Below are positions 4,896 to 13,300 of a DNA stretch of 24,803 bases, piece by piece. The notes below the pieces were generated by a model. The model ran no database searches and was not told the origin of the DNA. It saw only the letters and a list, made by a program, of their open reading frames with translations. Where the stretch lies: the IMG/VR virus record IMGVR_UViG_3300032249_000248, positions 1 to 24,803 of that record; one strand, written 5' to 3'. The translations under genes and the position numbers were made by a program. Within the stretch, counting starts at the first letter, position 1. Every line of letters starts with the position of its first letter. The stretch is from a virus.

Positions 4896-4911
4896 GTTCG
4901 GTTAGCCGAAT
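4896..4911. repeat. GTTCGG palindrome copy h
   Basis: The sequence is GTTCGGTTAGCCGAAT. It lies at the far right of the copies, 174 bp from the nearest leftward start, so it is more likely an operator than a leader element at this place. No copy was seen to the right of it. Confidence 0.8.
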
Positions 4912-5056
4912 GGCAAAAGAAGCTTTAGGTCAGGGATAAGTAGTTGAAGTTTCAACTATCTATTGCATCTCTTTGCGCTGCAATTTATTTATTTATTGCG
5001 GGGGAATCTATTTATTAAACACTCATGCAGATAGTTACTTATTCACAATTCATTCA

Positions 5057-5097
5057 CGCATAACAATAAGCGCATAACAGGCGCATAAATGCGCATC
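5057..5097. repeat. Iteron-like direct repeats CGCATAACA
   Basis: CGCATAACA occurs at 5057-5065 and 5071-5079, CGCATAAAT at 5082-5090 and CGCAT at 5092-5096. Spacing is roughly 10-14 bp, all in the same direction, and the array borders AT-rich DNA. The arrangement resembles initiator-binding iterons of an origin; a transcription-factor array is the alternative. Confidence 0.5.
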
Positions 5098-5182
5098 TTT
5101 GACCCGAGGTTTATTAAAAACGCGTTCGTATGTATATATATACTCCCATAATAATTTTCTGTTATATTTAATACCCCCCTCA

Positions 5183-5337
5183 GAGTACCTAAAGTACTCC
5201 TCGGAGAGTGTGACGTACGTCACATCGTACGCATACAGAGAGGGGGTCTGGGAAAATACTTTCCCAACCCACTCGGAATTGACCCGTTTGAACGGGTCTT
5301 CTATAGTATATAGATAATATATACGGAGTCGCTCCGT
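5183..5337. repeat. Row of five short inverted repeats upstream of the terminase
   Basis: The elements are GAGTAC/GTACTC (5183-5199), the perfect 14-bp palindrome GTGACGTACGTCAC (5210-5223), TGGGAAA/TTTCCCA (5249-5266), GACCCGTT/AACGGGTC (5281-5298) and ACGGAG/CTCCGT (5323-5337). Each has different arms, so they are not copies of one site. Together they form consecutive possible hairpins or protein sites. Confidence 0.65.
5279..5307 (+). promoter_or_regulatory. Rightward promoter TTGACC-17-TATAGT with an embedded operator-like palindrome
   Basis: The -35 TTGACC (5279-5284) and -10 TATAGT (5302-5307) are 17 bp apart, matching the leftward promoter at 3461-3489 in form. The perfect inverted repeat GACCCGTT/AACGGGTC (5281-5298) overlaps the -35 and fills the spacer, so a bound protein would block polymerase. 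It is the best candidate for the promoter of the terminase and structural genes. Confidence 0.6.
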
Positions 5338-5449
5338 TTAAGACTCCGCTCCTCCTATATATAATATAATTTTTGAATTTTTTATCAGAATGCCCCCCTT
5401 ATGCCGTTTCTAAGAGGCGTTAAATCGGCGTTATTGGACGGGATATATA

Positions 5450-7315
5450 ATGGGTCGAAAAGCAGGAAAACAGTCCTTTAGCAAGGACGAGGCACAGGCT
5501 AAAGTACTAGCCCTCCTAGAACAGGGTGCCACTATTACAGCCGCTATGGCCGCCGTGGACCGTCAGGACACCGCCTTCCGCCAGTGGTCTATGCAAGATG
5601 CTGACTTCAAGGAAAAGGCTGACAAAGCCCGCCTTGCAGGCAAGGGCATTAAACAAGATTTAGCAGAACTTAAGGATATGCCTTTCCATGAGTTCTCAGA
5701 GCAGTTCCTTGGGTCTAAGTTATTTAACCACCAACTGAACTGGATTGACCTAATTGAGGGTAATACCCCTCGTTGGCTACCGCCTGGTATGACCTACGAG
5801 ATGGGAGACCCCAACCGTGTGCTCATCAACGTACCACCCGAGCACGCCAAGTCAACTACTATCACAACTAACTATGTGACATACAAGATTGTGACCAACC
5901 CTAATACGCGAGTAATCATCGTTTCTAAAACCCAGGGTATGGCTCGCAAGTTCCTAGGCGCTATTAAGACGCGCCTTTCCCACCCAGGCTACATGAAGTT
6001 ACAGACCGCTTTCGGTCCTAACGGTGGGTACAAGGCGGACGCAACACAATGGTCCGCCGATATGATTTATCTAGGCACAGGACGTGACTCAGGTGAAAAG
6101 GACCCTACAGTCCAAGCACTGGGCTTTGGTTCTCAGATTTACGGAGCACGTGCAGATTTAATTATCCTAGATGACGTGGTGATGGGTTCTAACGCTCATG
6201 AGTGGGAAAAACAAATTGAGTGGTTGCAAAAGGAAGTTATAACCCGTTTGGGACGACACGGTAAATTAATCATAGTTGGTACCCGTGTAGCCTCTGTTGA
6301 CCTATACAAGATGATACGTGATGGCTCACAATGGACAGGTGGCAAAACCCCCTTCACATATTGTGCTATGCCTGCCGTATTGCAGTTTGATGAGAAACCT
6401 AAGAATTGGCAAACCCTCTGGCCAGAAACTGACCAGCAAGAAAATGATTTGGATGACGTACTTGAAAATGGCTTATACCCCAAATGGGATGGACCCTCGC
6501 TCTTTAAGCGTCGCTCTGAGGTCGCTCCGTCGGTTTGGGCTATGGTATACCAACAAGAAGACGTCCAAGAAGACTCGATATTCTCTCCAACCTGTGTGGC
6601 TGGCTCAGTCAACGGAATGCGAAAAAGAGGACCTCTAAAACCAGGTGCTCCAGGACATCCTCAGCATGTTGAGGGTTATACCATCATCGGACTTGACCCT
6701 GCTATGGCAGGTGCTACAGGTGCGGTGGTGTGTACCTACAACAGAGCAGATGGGCGTATCTACGTTCTAGATGCTGTCAATATGACAGAGCCAACTCCTG
6801 CTAAGATTCAGAACCTCATCGAGGACTGGGTTGAGAAGTACAGACCGCAAGAACTGCGTATTGAAATTAACGCACACCAGAAGGCTTACGCCCTGGATGA
6901 TAACTTGCGTAACTTCCTTGCAGGGTACGGCACACAATTAAATTCACACTTTACTGGTAAGAACAAGTGGGACACCTCCTTCGGTGTGGCTTCTATGGCT
7001 ACCCTCTTTGGCAATACCCGCGATGGTCGTTTCCAGGATAACAACATTATTGAACTACCAAGCAATGAAGGTTCTGAAGGTCTGAAGACTTTAGTACAGG
7101 AACTCATTACTTGGAAGCCAGACACTAAGAACCCAACTGACGTCGTTATGGCTTTATGGTTTGCAGTAATTCGCATTAGAGAAATGATGCAACGCTCAAG
7201 CCAAGCATCACAGTACGCAAATAACAGATGGGCGACCCGCGCTCAGGTTGAACGCAGATTCGCAATCAACTTAGATGACGCATTCGCTGACCAATGGTCA
7301 CAACAATACAGTTAG
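5450..7315 (+). CDS. terL: Terminase large subunit with N-terminal HTH-like segment
   Basis: The 621-residue protein is the ATPase-nuclease motor that packages phage DNA through the portal. The ATPase part has a Walker A variant PPEHAKSTT (129-137), Walker B LIILDD (237-242) and the coupling-type segment GTRVASVDLY (277-286). The nuclease part has RNase H-fold acidic residues in GLDPAMAG (D416), RIEIN (E472) and NPTDVVMALW (D564). Residues 1-65 are extra to the usual core and look like a helix-turn-helix DNA-binding segment (EQGATITAAMAAVDRQD), as in small terminase subunits; no separate small subunit gene is seen nearby. The ATG overlaps a TATAAT-like string and lacks a good ribosome site, so the exact start is less certain. 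The portal gene follows 7 bp downstream. Confidence 0.95.
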   Translation: MGRKAGKQSFSKDEAQAKVLALLEQGATITAAMAAVDRQDTAFRQWSMQDADFKEKADKARLAGKGIKQDLAELKDMPFHEFSEQFLGSKLFNHQLNWIDLIEGNTPRWLPPGMTYEMGDPNRVLINVPPEHAKSTTITTNYVTYKIVTNPNTRVIIVSKTQGMARKFLGAIKTRLSHPGYMKLQTAFGPNGGYKADATQWSADMIYLGTGRDSGEKDPTVQALGFGSQIYGARADLIILDDVVMGSNAHEWEKQIEWLQKEVITRLGRHGKLIIVGTRVASVDLYKMIRDGSQWTGGKTPFTYCAMPAVLQFDEKPKNWQTLWPETDQQENDLDDVLENGLYPKWDGPSLFKRRSEVAPSVWAMVYQQEDVQEDSIFSPTCVAGSVNGMRKRGPLKPGAPGHPQHVEGYTIIGLDPAMAGATGAVVCTYNRADGRIYVLDAVNMTEPTPAKIQNLIEDWVEKYRPQELRIEINAHQKAYALDDNLRNFLAGYGTQLNSHFTGKNKWDTSFGVASMATLFGNTRDGRFQDNNIIELPSNEGSEGLKTLVQELITWKPDTKNPTDVVMALWFAVIRIREMMQRSSQASQYANNRWATRAQVERRFAINLDDAFADQWSQQYS

Positions 7316-7322
7316 GATAACA

Positions 7323-9101
7323 ATGGCATTATCGATGGAACAGGTAGCAGCACGCGTTGAAGCGTTACGTTACCGTAATAGCGAGCGCGATGCTCGCAAC
7401 CAAGATGTCCTTGCAGTCCGTAAGGGTCAAATTTCACAGGTTTACCCTGACTTCTTTCCAGACGGTGTAGATGCTAACGTAGTTGCTAACTTCATTGATG
7501 TTGTAGCACGCGACCTATCCGAGGTCATGGCTCCACTCCCAGCAGTAAACTGTTCAGCGGCTAACTCTGTCAGCGACAAAGCACGTGCTTTCGCTGATAA
7601 GCGTACCCGTATTGCATCAAACTACTTTTCACACTCTGACCTATCAGTACAGATGTACTCAGGTGCAGACTGGTATCTAACATATGGTTTCGTTCCATTC
7701 ATGATTGAGTTGGACGAAGAAGCAAGGATGCCGCGTATCCGCATAGAAAATCCGATTGGGGCTTACCCAGAATTCGACCGCTATGGACGCTGCGTTGCAT
7801 TTGCTAAAAGATATATAATGACACTTGGAGAACTGGTTTCTCAGTTCCCTGAGTATGAGCGCGAACTACTTGGCGCTAATGGATACAAGCAGGACTTGTA
7901 CTCACAGGTAGAGATGATTCGGTACTACGATAAAGACCAATCATTAATCTATTTACCAACCAAAAAGAATTTAATTTTATCTTACGCGGCTAATCCCCTT
8001 GGTAAGATGATGGTTGTCGTGGCGCGTAAGCCGTCTATTGATGGCGAACTGCGTGGACAATTCGACGACGTATTAGGTATCCAACTTCTCCGCAACCGTT
8101 TCGCCTTATTGGCAATGGAAGCAGCAGAGAAAAGTGTTCAAGCACCAATTGTACTACCTCAAGACGTTCAAGAACTCCAGTTGGGTGGCGATGCGGTTAT
8201 CCGTACCGCCAACCCTGCTGGCGTTCGACGTGTCGAATTAAATATTCCAGCAGGCGCGTTCACAGAACAAAACCTACTTAACCAGGAACTTCGTGCAGGT
8301 ACTCGTTACCCAGAAGGACGTTCAGGTAACATCGATGCAAGCATCGTTACTGGTCAAGGCGTACAAGCACTCATGGGTGCATTTGATACACAGGTCAAGT
8401 CAGCACAGGCAATCTTTGCATCATCACTACGTGATGTTATTAGCATGTGCTTTGAAATTGACGAGAAGATGTACCCAGAAGAGAAGACCATTCGTGGCGT
8501 AGATTCTGGTTCTCCTTACGAGATTACATACAAGCCATCAAGAGATATTAAGGGTGACTTCTCTGCAGATGTACGTTATGGTATGCTTGCTGGTCTTAAC
8601 CCAGCACAGGGACTTATCTTTATGCTACAGGCTTTAGGTGGCGGTCTTATCTCTAAGGATATGGCTATGCGTGAACTGCCATTTACAGTTAACGTAACAC
8701 AGGAACTTGAAAAGATTGAAATTGAAAGTATGCGTGCATCACTCCTTGGTGGCATTACTGCAATGGCTCAGGCTATTCCAGCAATGGCTACATCAGGTGG
8801 AGACCCTGCATCTATCGTAACTAAGATTGCGGGAGTTATTACTGCTCGTCAAAAGGGTACAACTCTTGAAGACGCTGTTGCAGAAGCATTTGCTCCTGAG
8901 CAACCAGTTCCTCCTGTTGGGGCTGCACCTTCCCCTGTTGAGCAGCCGTCCCCTGTTCCAGGCGCGGCTCCAGCAGGAGGCCTTCCAACAGAAGCACCAA
9001 TGGGTATGCCAGCACCAACACCAGCACCAGATATCCAAACAATTTTATCTACCCTTAGTGGTAGTGGCAAGGCAACGGGACGAGTAACAACTAGGGGATA
9101 A
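7323..9101 (+). CDS. Portal protein
   Basis: The 592-residue protein follows the terminase at once, and its size and composition fit phage portal proteins, which form the 12-subunit ring at the packaging vertex. I chose ATG 7323 because AGGA lies in the stop codon region of the terminase just upstream; a longer in-frame start at 7275 would overlap the terminase. The N-terminal half begins MALSMEQVAARVEAL and includes a segment SNYFSHSDLSVQMYSGADWY typical of portal wing and stem regions. The last 90 residues are a Pro/Ala-rich low-complexity tail (for example PSPVEQPSPVPGAAPAGG) that probably lies inside the head or is disordered. A dedicated family assignment would need a profile search. Confidence 0.85.
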   Translation: MALSMEQVAARVEALRYRNSERDARNQDVLAVRKGQISQVYPDFFPDGVDANVVANFIDVVARDLSEVMAPLPAVNCSAANSVSDKARAFADKRTRIASNYFSHSDLSVQMYSGADWYLTYGFVPFMIELDEEARMPRIRIENPIGAYPEFDRYGRCVAFAKRYIMTLGELVSQFPEYERELLGANGYKQDLYSQVEMIRYYDKDQSLIYLPTKKNLILSYAANPLGKMMVVVARKPSIDGELRGQFDDVLGIQLLRNRFALLAMEAAEKSVQAPIVLPQDVQELQLGGDAVIRTANPAGVRRVELNIPAGAFTEQNLLNQELRAGTRYPEGRSGNIDASIVTGQGVQALMGAFDTQVKSAQAIFASSLRDVISMCFEIDEKMYPEEKTIRGVDSGSPYEITYKPSRDIKGDFSADVRYGMLAGLNPAQGLIFMLQALGGGLISKDMAMRELPFTVNVTQELEKIEIESMRASLLGGITAMAQAIPAMATSGGDPASIVTKIAGVITARQKGTTLEDAVAEAFAPEQPVPPVGAAPSPVEQPSPVPGAAPAGGLPTEAPMGMPAPTPAPDIQTILSTLSGSGKATGRVTTRG

Positions 9102-9102
9102 A

Positions 9103-9669
9103 ATGACTACGCTAGTAGCGATACAGGGTGACGGATGGTCGGTATTAGGATGTGATTCCCGTTTAAGCGATGAGCATGGACGCTTTCAAGTAAGCAAAAC
9201 ACCAAAGATTGTAGAAAATAATGGTGTATTAATTGCTGGATGTGGTTCATCTCGCGCTAGTAACGTATTACATTATGGCTATGTGCAACCTAAGCCAACT
9301 ATAAAAGAAGATTTAAATACTTATATGACACAGAAGTTCATTCCGCAAATGCGCAAGAACTTTGTTGATGCAGGTATTGACATGAAAGAGGACGGCGATG
9401 TTGCACAAAACGAAGGTGGATTCCTCATCTCAATCAAGGGGCAAGTTTTCTCGATTTCTGATGATTATTCTTGGGATACCGATGTTCGTAATGTATACGT
9501 TATGGGTAGCGGTGGCGATGTTGCCCTCGGTGCATTGGCAGCGTTGGGTGTGGAAAAAGTAAAGACAATTAATCAAGCAGAGACAATGATTCGTAAAGCA
9601 ATTGCTATTGCGATTCAATACGATAATATGTGCTCTGAACCAATTCATACATTTAAACAATTTAAGTAG
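9103..9669 (+). CDS. HslV/proteasome-beta-like Ntn hydrolase, candidate head-maturation protease
   Basis: The 188-residue protein begins MTTLVAIQGDGWSVLGCDSR, which aligns with mature HslV (TTIVSV...GDG). Removal of Met would expose Thr2 as nucleophile. Asp18 (D17 after Met removal) and Lys32 or Lys35 match the catalytic Asp17/Lys33 pattern, and GSGGDVALGALAAL (135-148) matches the conserved GSGG-containing stretch of HslV. The length is close to HslV (about 176). No HslU-like ATPase is visible. The gene lies between portal and capsid genes, where phages usually encode the prohead protease, and no other protease candidate is present. I infer a maturation role, but general proteolysis or host-protein cleavage cannot be excluded. 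AGGGGATAAA precedes the ATG. Confidence 0.8.
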   Translation: MTTLVAIQGDGWSVLGCDSRLSDEHGRFQVSKTPKIVENNGVLIAGCGSSRASNVLHYGYVQPKPTIKEDLNTYMTQKFIPQMRKNFVDAGIDMKEDGDVAQNEGGFLISIKGQVFSISDDYSWDTDVRNVYVMGSGGDVALGALAALGVEKVKTINQAETMIRKAIAIAIQYDNMCSEPIHTFKQFK

Positions 9670-9677
9670 GAGGAACA

Positions 9678-10133
9678 ATGGTCAGTGGAGGAATGCGCCC
9701 AGATGCGCCGCAGAATAACCCTGCCAACGTTTCAGGCACAGGTGGTGCTGGACAAAGTGGTAACTACACAGGCTTTGCCTATGGACAGAATAAAGCAATC
9801 AACCAAGACCGTGTGGTAGGCAATCAAGCAGTGAAATCTATTAAAGCATCAGAAGTTTCAGCACCATCAGAACCTTACGGTGGAATGAATTTCCCAGAAC
9901 TTGGTACAATATTTGACCCAGATACCAACCCAATGGAACCTATGACTACAGGTGTAGATGGTTTCCGTGGTGCTGGTCCAGAAGCATTGCCTAAGAACCT
10001 GCAGAATAACACTCGTCCAGACGAGAATGCAATGATTGCAAAGCAGTATCTACCAGATTTGGTAATTGCTGCACAGTCTAAGGACGCACCAGATTCATTT
10101 AAGCGTTTCGTTAACTTCTTAATGGCACAATAA
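9678..10133 (+). CDS. Hypothetical head-region protein (151 aa), Gly/Asn/Pro-rich
   Basis: The ATG has a strong ribosome site, TAGGAGGAACA. The N-terminal half is low-complexity and disordered-looking (GGMRPDAPQNNPANVSGTGG), the centre contains EPYGGMNFPELGTIFDP, and the C-terminus is a helical segment (DSFKRFVNFLMAQ). The place between the Thr hydrolase and the next small gene is head-assembly territory. No family is recognised; a virion or assembly-factor role is inferred from context only. The stop overlaps the next ATG (TAATG). Confidence 0.75.
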   Translation: MVSGGMRPDAPQNNPANVSGTGGAGQSGNYTGFAYGQNKAINQDRVVGNQAVKSIKASEVSAPSEPYGGMNFPELGTIFDPDTNPMEPMTTGVDGFRGAGPEALPKNLQNNTRPDENAMIAKQYLPDLVIAAQSKDAPDSFKRFVNFLMAQ

Positions 10134-10342
10134 TGGCAGATGTAACATTCATGCCTGGCAGTTTCTTTGATAACGTAGACAAGTTTGCAACTTCACTTGG
10201 TTATCAGAATGCAGGAATAGTATTTGAACTTGCTTTAATACCTTGGAAGTCAATAGATGACCGCGATGCTTTCATTATGGGTGTTACTGGAGAAGACGTC
10301 AAAGGCGGACGAGAATATAATTATATTAAACGAGATTTCTAG
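10133..10342 (+). CDS. Hypothetical small protein (69 aa)
   Basis: The ATG overlaps the stop of the preceding gene (TAATG), with no strong ribosome site, so translational coupling is likely. The sequence (MADVTFMPGSFFDNVDKFA...) is mixed alpha/beta, with a charged end GGREYNYIKRDF. The next gene starts 9 bp downstream with its own AGGAGG. No family is recognised. Confidence 0.7.
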   Translation: MADVTFMPGSFFDNVDKFATSLGYQNAGIVFELALIPWKSIDDRDAFIMGVTGEDVKGGREYNYIKRDF

Positions 10343-10351
10343 GAGGTAGCA

Positions 10352-13300
10352 ATGGCTTGGTGGAATGATTTCACAACCTCTATTGCTGCAGTACCTACGG
10401 CTCTTAAGAGACTTACAGGTGGCGGAAACTACCTCAGTGATGAAGAACGTGCAAAAGAAGAAACTCTTCATAATACTGTAAAAGATGCACTACGTGGCAT
10501 TGACTCAAAACTAAGTAATGTACCTGGATTTGGCGTTGGCAAAAAGGTAGTTAAGGGTGTTGGAGATAAGTTACTCCAGGGCGCCGTTACTCTCAACCAA
10601 GAAGTATTGTCACCATACATTTTTCGCCCAGTATCAACTGCTGCACTTCTTACAGACTTTCAGTCTCCCCTTTACAAGAAGGGTCAGTACGAAGAAGGCT
10701 TTCAGTTTGACGATGTAAAGGCTGCATACAATCGCAGTGCTAAGGTATCTGTAGGTCAAGCACTTACAATGTCGGACATGACACCTATTAGCGGCGTAGC
10801 AGCAATGGTTCTACCTATGGGTGGACTAGATGTTAATAAGATTGATTTGTGGAATGACGAGAGTCTAAAACAGAACTTTGTAGATAACGCAGTTGGTCGC
10901 TGGTTTACTGGTATTACTGACTTTGCAGTGGGTAACGCAGTACTAGGTGGCGTTGGACGAGTTGCAGTTGCTGGTGGTAAAGTAGGATTTGGCAAGGCTG
11001 GTCTTTATACGAAGAACAAGACTGTAGACCAATTAGCAATGGATATGGACAATGGTATCCAGTACGCTAAAACTAATGGTGTTATGGGTTCTCAAACCGT
11101 ATCAGGAAACCACGCTGTTATACTTGCAGAAAGCAAGGACTGGGGAACTATTACCAACCTTGTATCCAAGTATAGCACTAATGAAAAACTTATTCCGCTT
11201 ATTCATGAAGCAACAGATGCCGATGCAGTCAAGGATTTATTACTTGCAGACAAGGGTAACATTGCTGCATTAGAGCGCCTTGCTGCTACCTCACCAGATA
11301 AGTTGTTTGATTTGTCAAGCACATCGTCTCAGTTGCAGAACAAGTTCTTACAGAATGGCCAAACATACATTCCAGAAGGACCTGCAGTACCACGTTTAAA
11401 GTCTGCATTTGATTCTGCCATTGCTAATGAGCCACAGTTTGTAAAGATTCGTGACGCATTCTTTGACCCTGATTACAGTCTAACTCCTGGTGGTAAGTTA
11501 TACAACCCAATGGAGCCAGTAATTGGCAAGTCTGCTGCTATTCGCGCAGGCGAAAAGATTCGTGAGTTCAAGTCTGTTGCAGCATACCGCGAGTTTGATA
11601 AGTTTGCTGATATCTTTGAGACTAAAATTGGTAAGGGTTTTGGACGTGCAACAGTACGTCTAGTAAAGTTTGGTACACGCCAATCAGAGTACAAGCCACT
11701 AGGCTTTGTTACATTCTCTGGTGTACGCCCACTTGATGGTCGCGTAGAACTTAACGCATTTCTTAATAACCTTAAGATATTCCAAGATGGTGCAAAGGAT
11801 ATTGAAATTGCTCCAGGTGTATCTGCAAAGGTAGCAGACGTACGTCGTGAGTTTGAATCACGCTACATGAATGCCCTTGGAAAGAATGAAGTAGAAGTAC
11901 TTGACAGTATTGATGAATCAATTGGTCGTATGCTTGCATACAAGGCTGGTATCTACGATGAACGTGAGATTTCAGCACACATACGTTCATTCCGTGGTAA
12001 CGTAAACCGTGGTATTGAATCAGTAAAGCAAAATGGTTTTGGTATTGGTCATGATGGAAGCCAGATTCTGGTAGACCCACAGACCATTCGTCAGATGACT
12101 GAATCATATCGCTTTACACCTTGGGATGCAATCGAAAGTCAATTCATTGCAACAACTGAAAAGAGTGCTTTAAAGGCTGGCGCTCGCGCTACAGCAAACA
12201 TTGGTCAGCAAGTATTCCGCGACCTTAACCGTTTATGGACATTTGACGTACTTGTACGTCCTATGTACATTGTTAAGCAGTCGCTGGGTGAGCCTATCGT
12301 AAGTGCAACTATTGCACAAGGCATGGAATTTTTATGGCAAGATATGGCAAGCATTGGTAGTAATGCTGCACGTAACTTTGGTAACTGGGGCAGAGGAAAG
12401 ATATCAAACGTTGCAAATCGCAAGGAACGTATTGCTGTTAACAAGGCAGTTCTTGATAAGAAGCAAATGTACGCTCGCGCAGCAGCCATTAAGGATAATG
12501 CACAGGCTTCGCTAGAAGATTTGCTATCTGGTAATACATCTCCTGCAACCAAGGCACAGCATTTAGACGCAGCACGCGAAGCGCTTAAGTCGGCATCATC
12601 TATTCTAGATGAGATTGAACTAGATTTACGCTCTGCTGTAGTTCCATTAGGAGTTAAAGAAGCAATTCCAGGTGTTACAACACTAGAACGTCGCATTGCA
12701 TTTTTAGAATCTAAATCAGCCGCTTCAAGCAAGAAAGCAGAGATTGCAGCAGCAAAGGCTGCTCTTGCTAATTACAGAAATGTTATTAATAAGTTAGCAA
12801 GCAATAAGCAGGTTATCATTGATGCTGATAACGCAGTTGCTGCAGCATACCAGAATATCGACAATATTCTTAACGAACTAGGTACAACACTTAAGCAACA
12901 AGCAGATGTATTTGGTAAGAGTGCTAGGTTTAAGAAGCGTTATTATTCTAGAGAATCACAATACCGTATGGTTAATGGTCAGTACATGGCGATTGATTCA
13001 TTCGTAACTGGAGATAAAAACTTTAGCGCAGCAATACGTGCAGAAGTAAGCAACGCACGTACAACTGATATTAACTTCTTGGGTGAACTATCTGTTGGAA
13101 CGCGCAAATCTCTTATAGAACGCAAAGTCCCATTAGATGTGGTACGTGTATCAGACCCACTATATTTTGGTGAGTTAGAATATATTGCTAACCGCGTAAT
13201 GCGCGGAGACCCACTTATTGATTTAATTCTAGGTAATACTCCAGTTGCAGAACTGCAACGTTGGGCATCTAGTACTGCAGGTATTCAATACCTACGTGCA

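Larger units (their letters stand above)
4757..5449. other. Divergent control region between leftward and rightward arms (possible origin or packaging region)
   Basis: This stretch of about 690 bp has no supportable gene; a TTG-started plus frame at 5099-5317 has no ribosome site. It contains CAGGG three times (4820-4835), then GCGTG six times between 4839 and 4889, and palindrome copy h (4896-4911). An inverted repeat AGTTGAA/TTCAACT (4942-4957) and an AT-rich tract with TTTA repeats come next. CGCATAA iteron-like repeats (5057-5097) are followed by a row of five inverted repeats from 5183 to 5337. The terminase gene follows without a clear ribosome site. A replication origin, packaging site and late-gene control are all possible. 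Confidence 0.6.

Noticed and set aside
638-4911. CRISPR array from the repeated palindrome
   Set aside because: Copies are irregularly spaced by hundreds of bases, lie upstream of genes or inside them, and there are no spacers of even length or cas genes.
5099-5317. Plus-strand reading frame in the control region
   Set aside because: It begins at TTG without a ribosome site, overlaps iterons and dyads, and shows no family pattern.
5337-5366. Additional promoter TTTAAG-17-TATAAT upstream of the terminase
   Set aside because: The -10 is good but the -35 matches only half of the consensus and the region is generally AT-rich, so it is not called.
8793-9087. Several frames in the portal's Pro/Ala-rich tail
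   Set aside because: They arise from low-complexity coding DNA of the portal and have no start signals.
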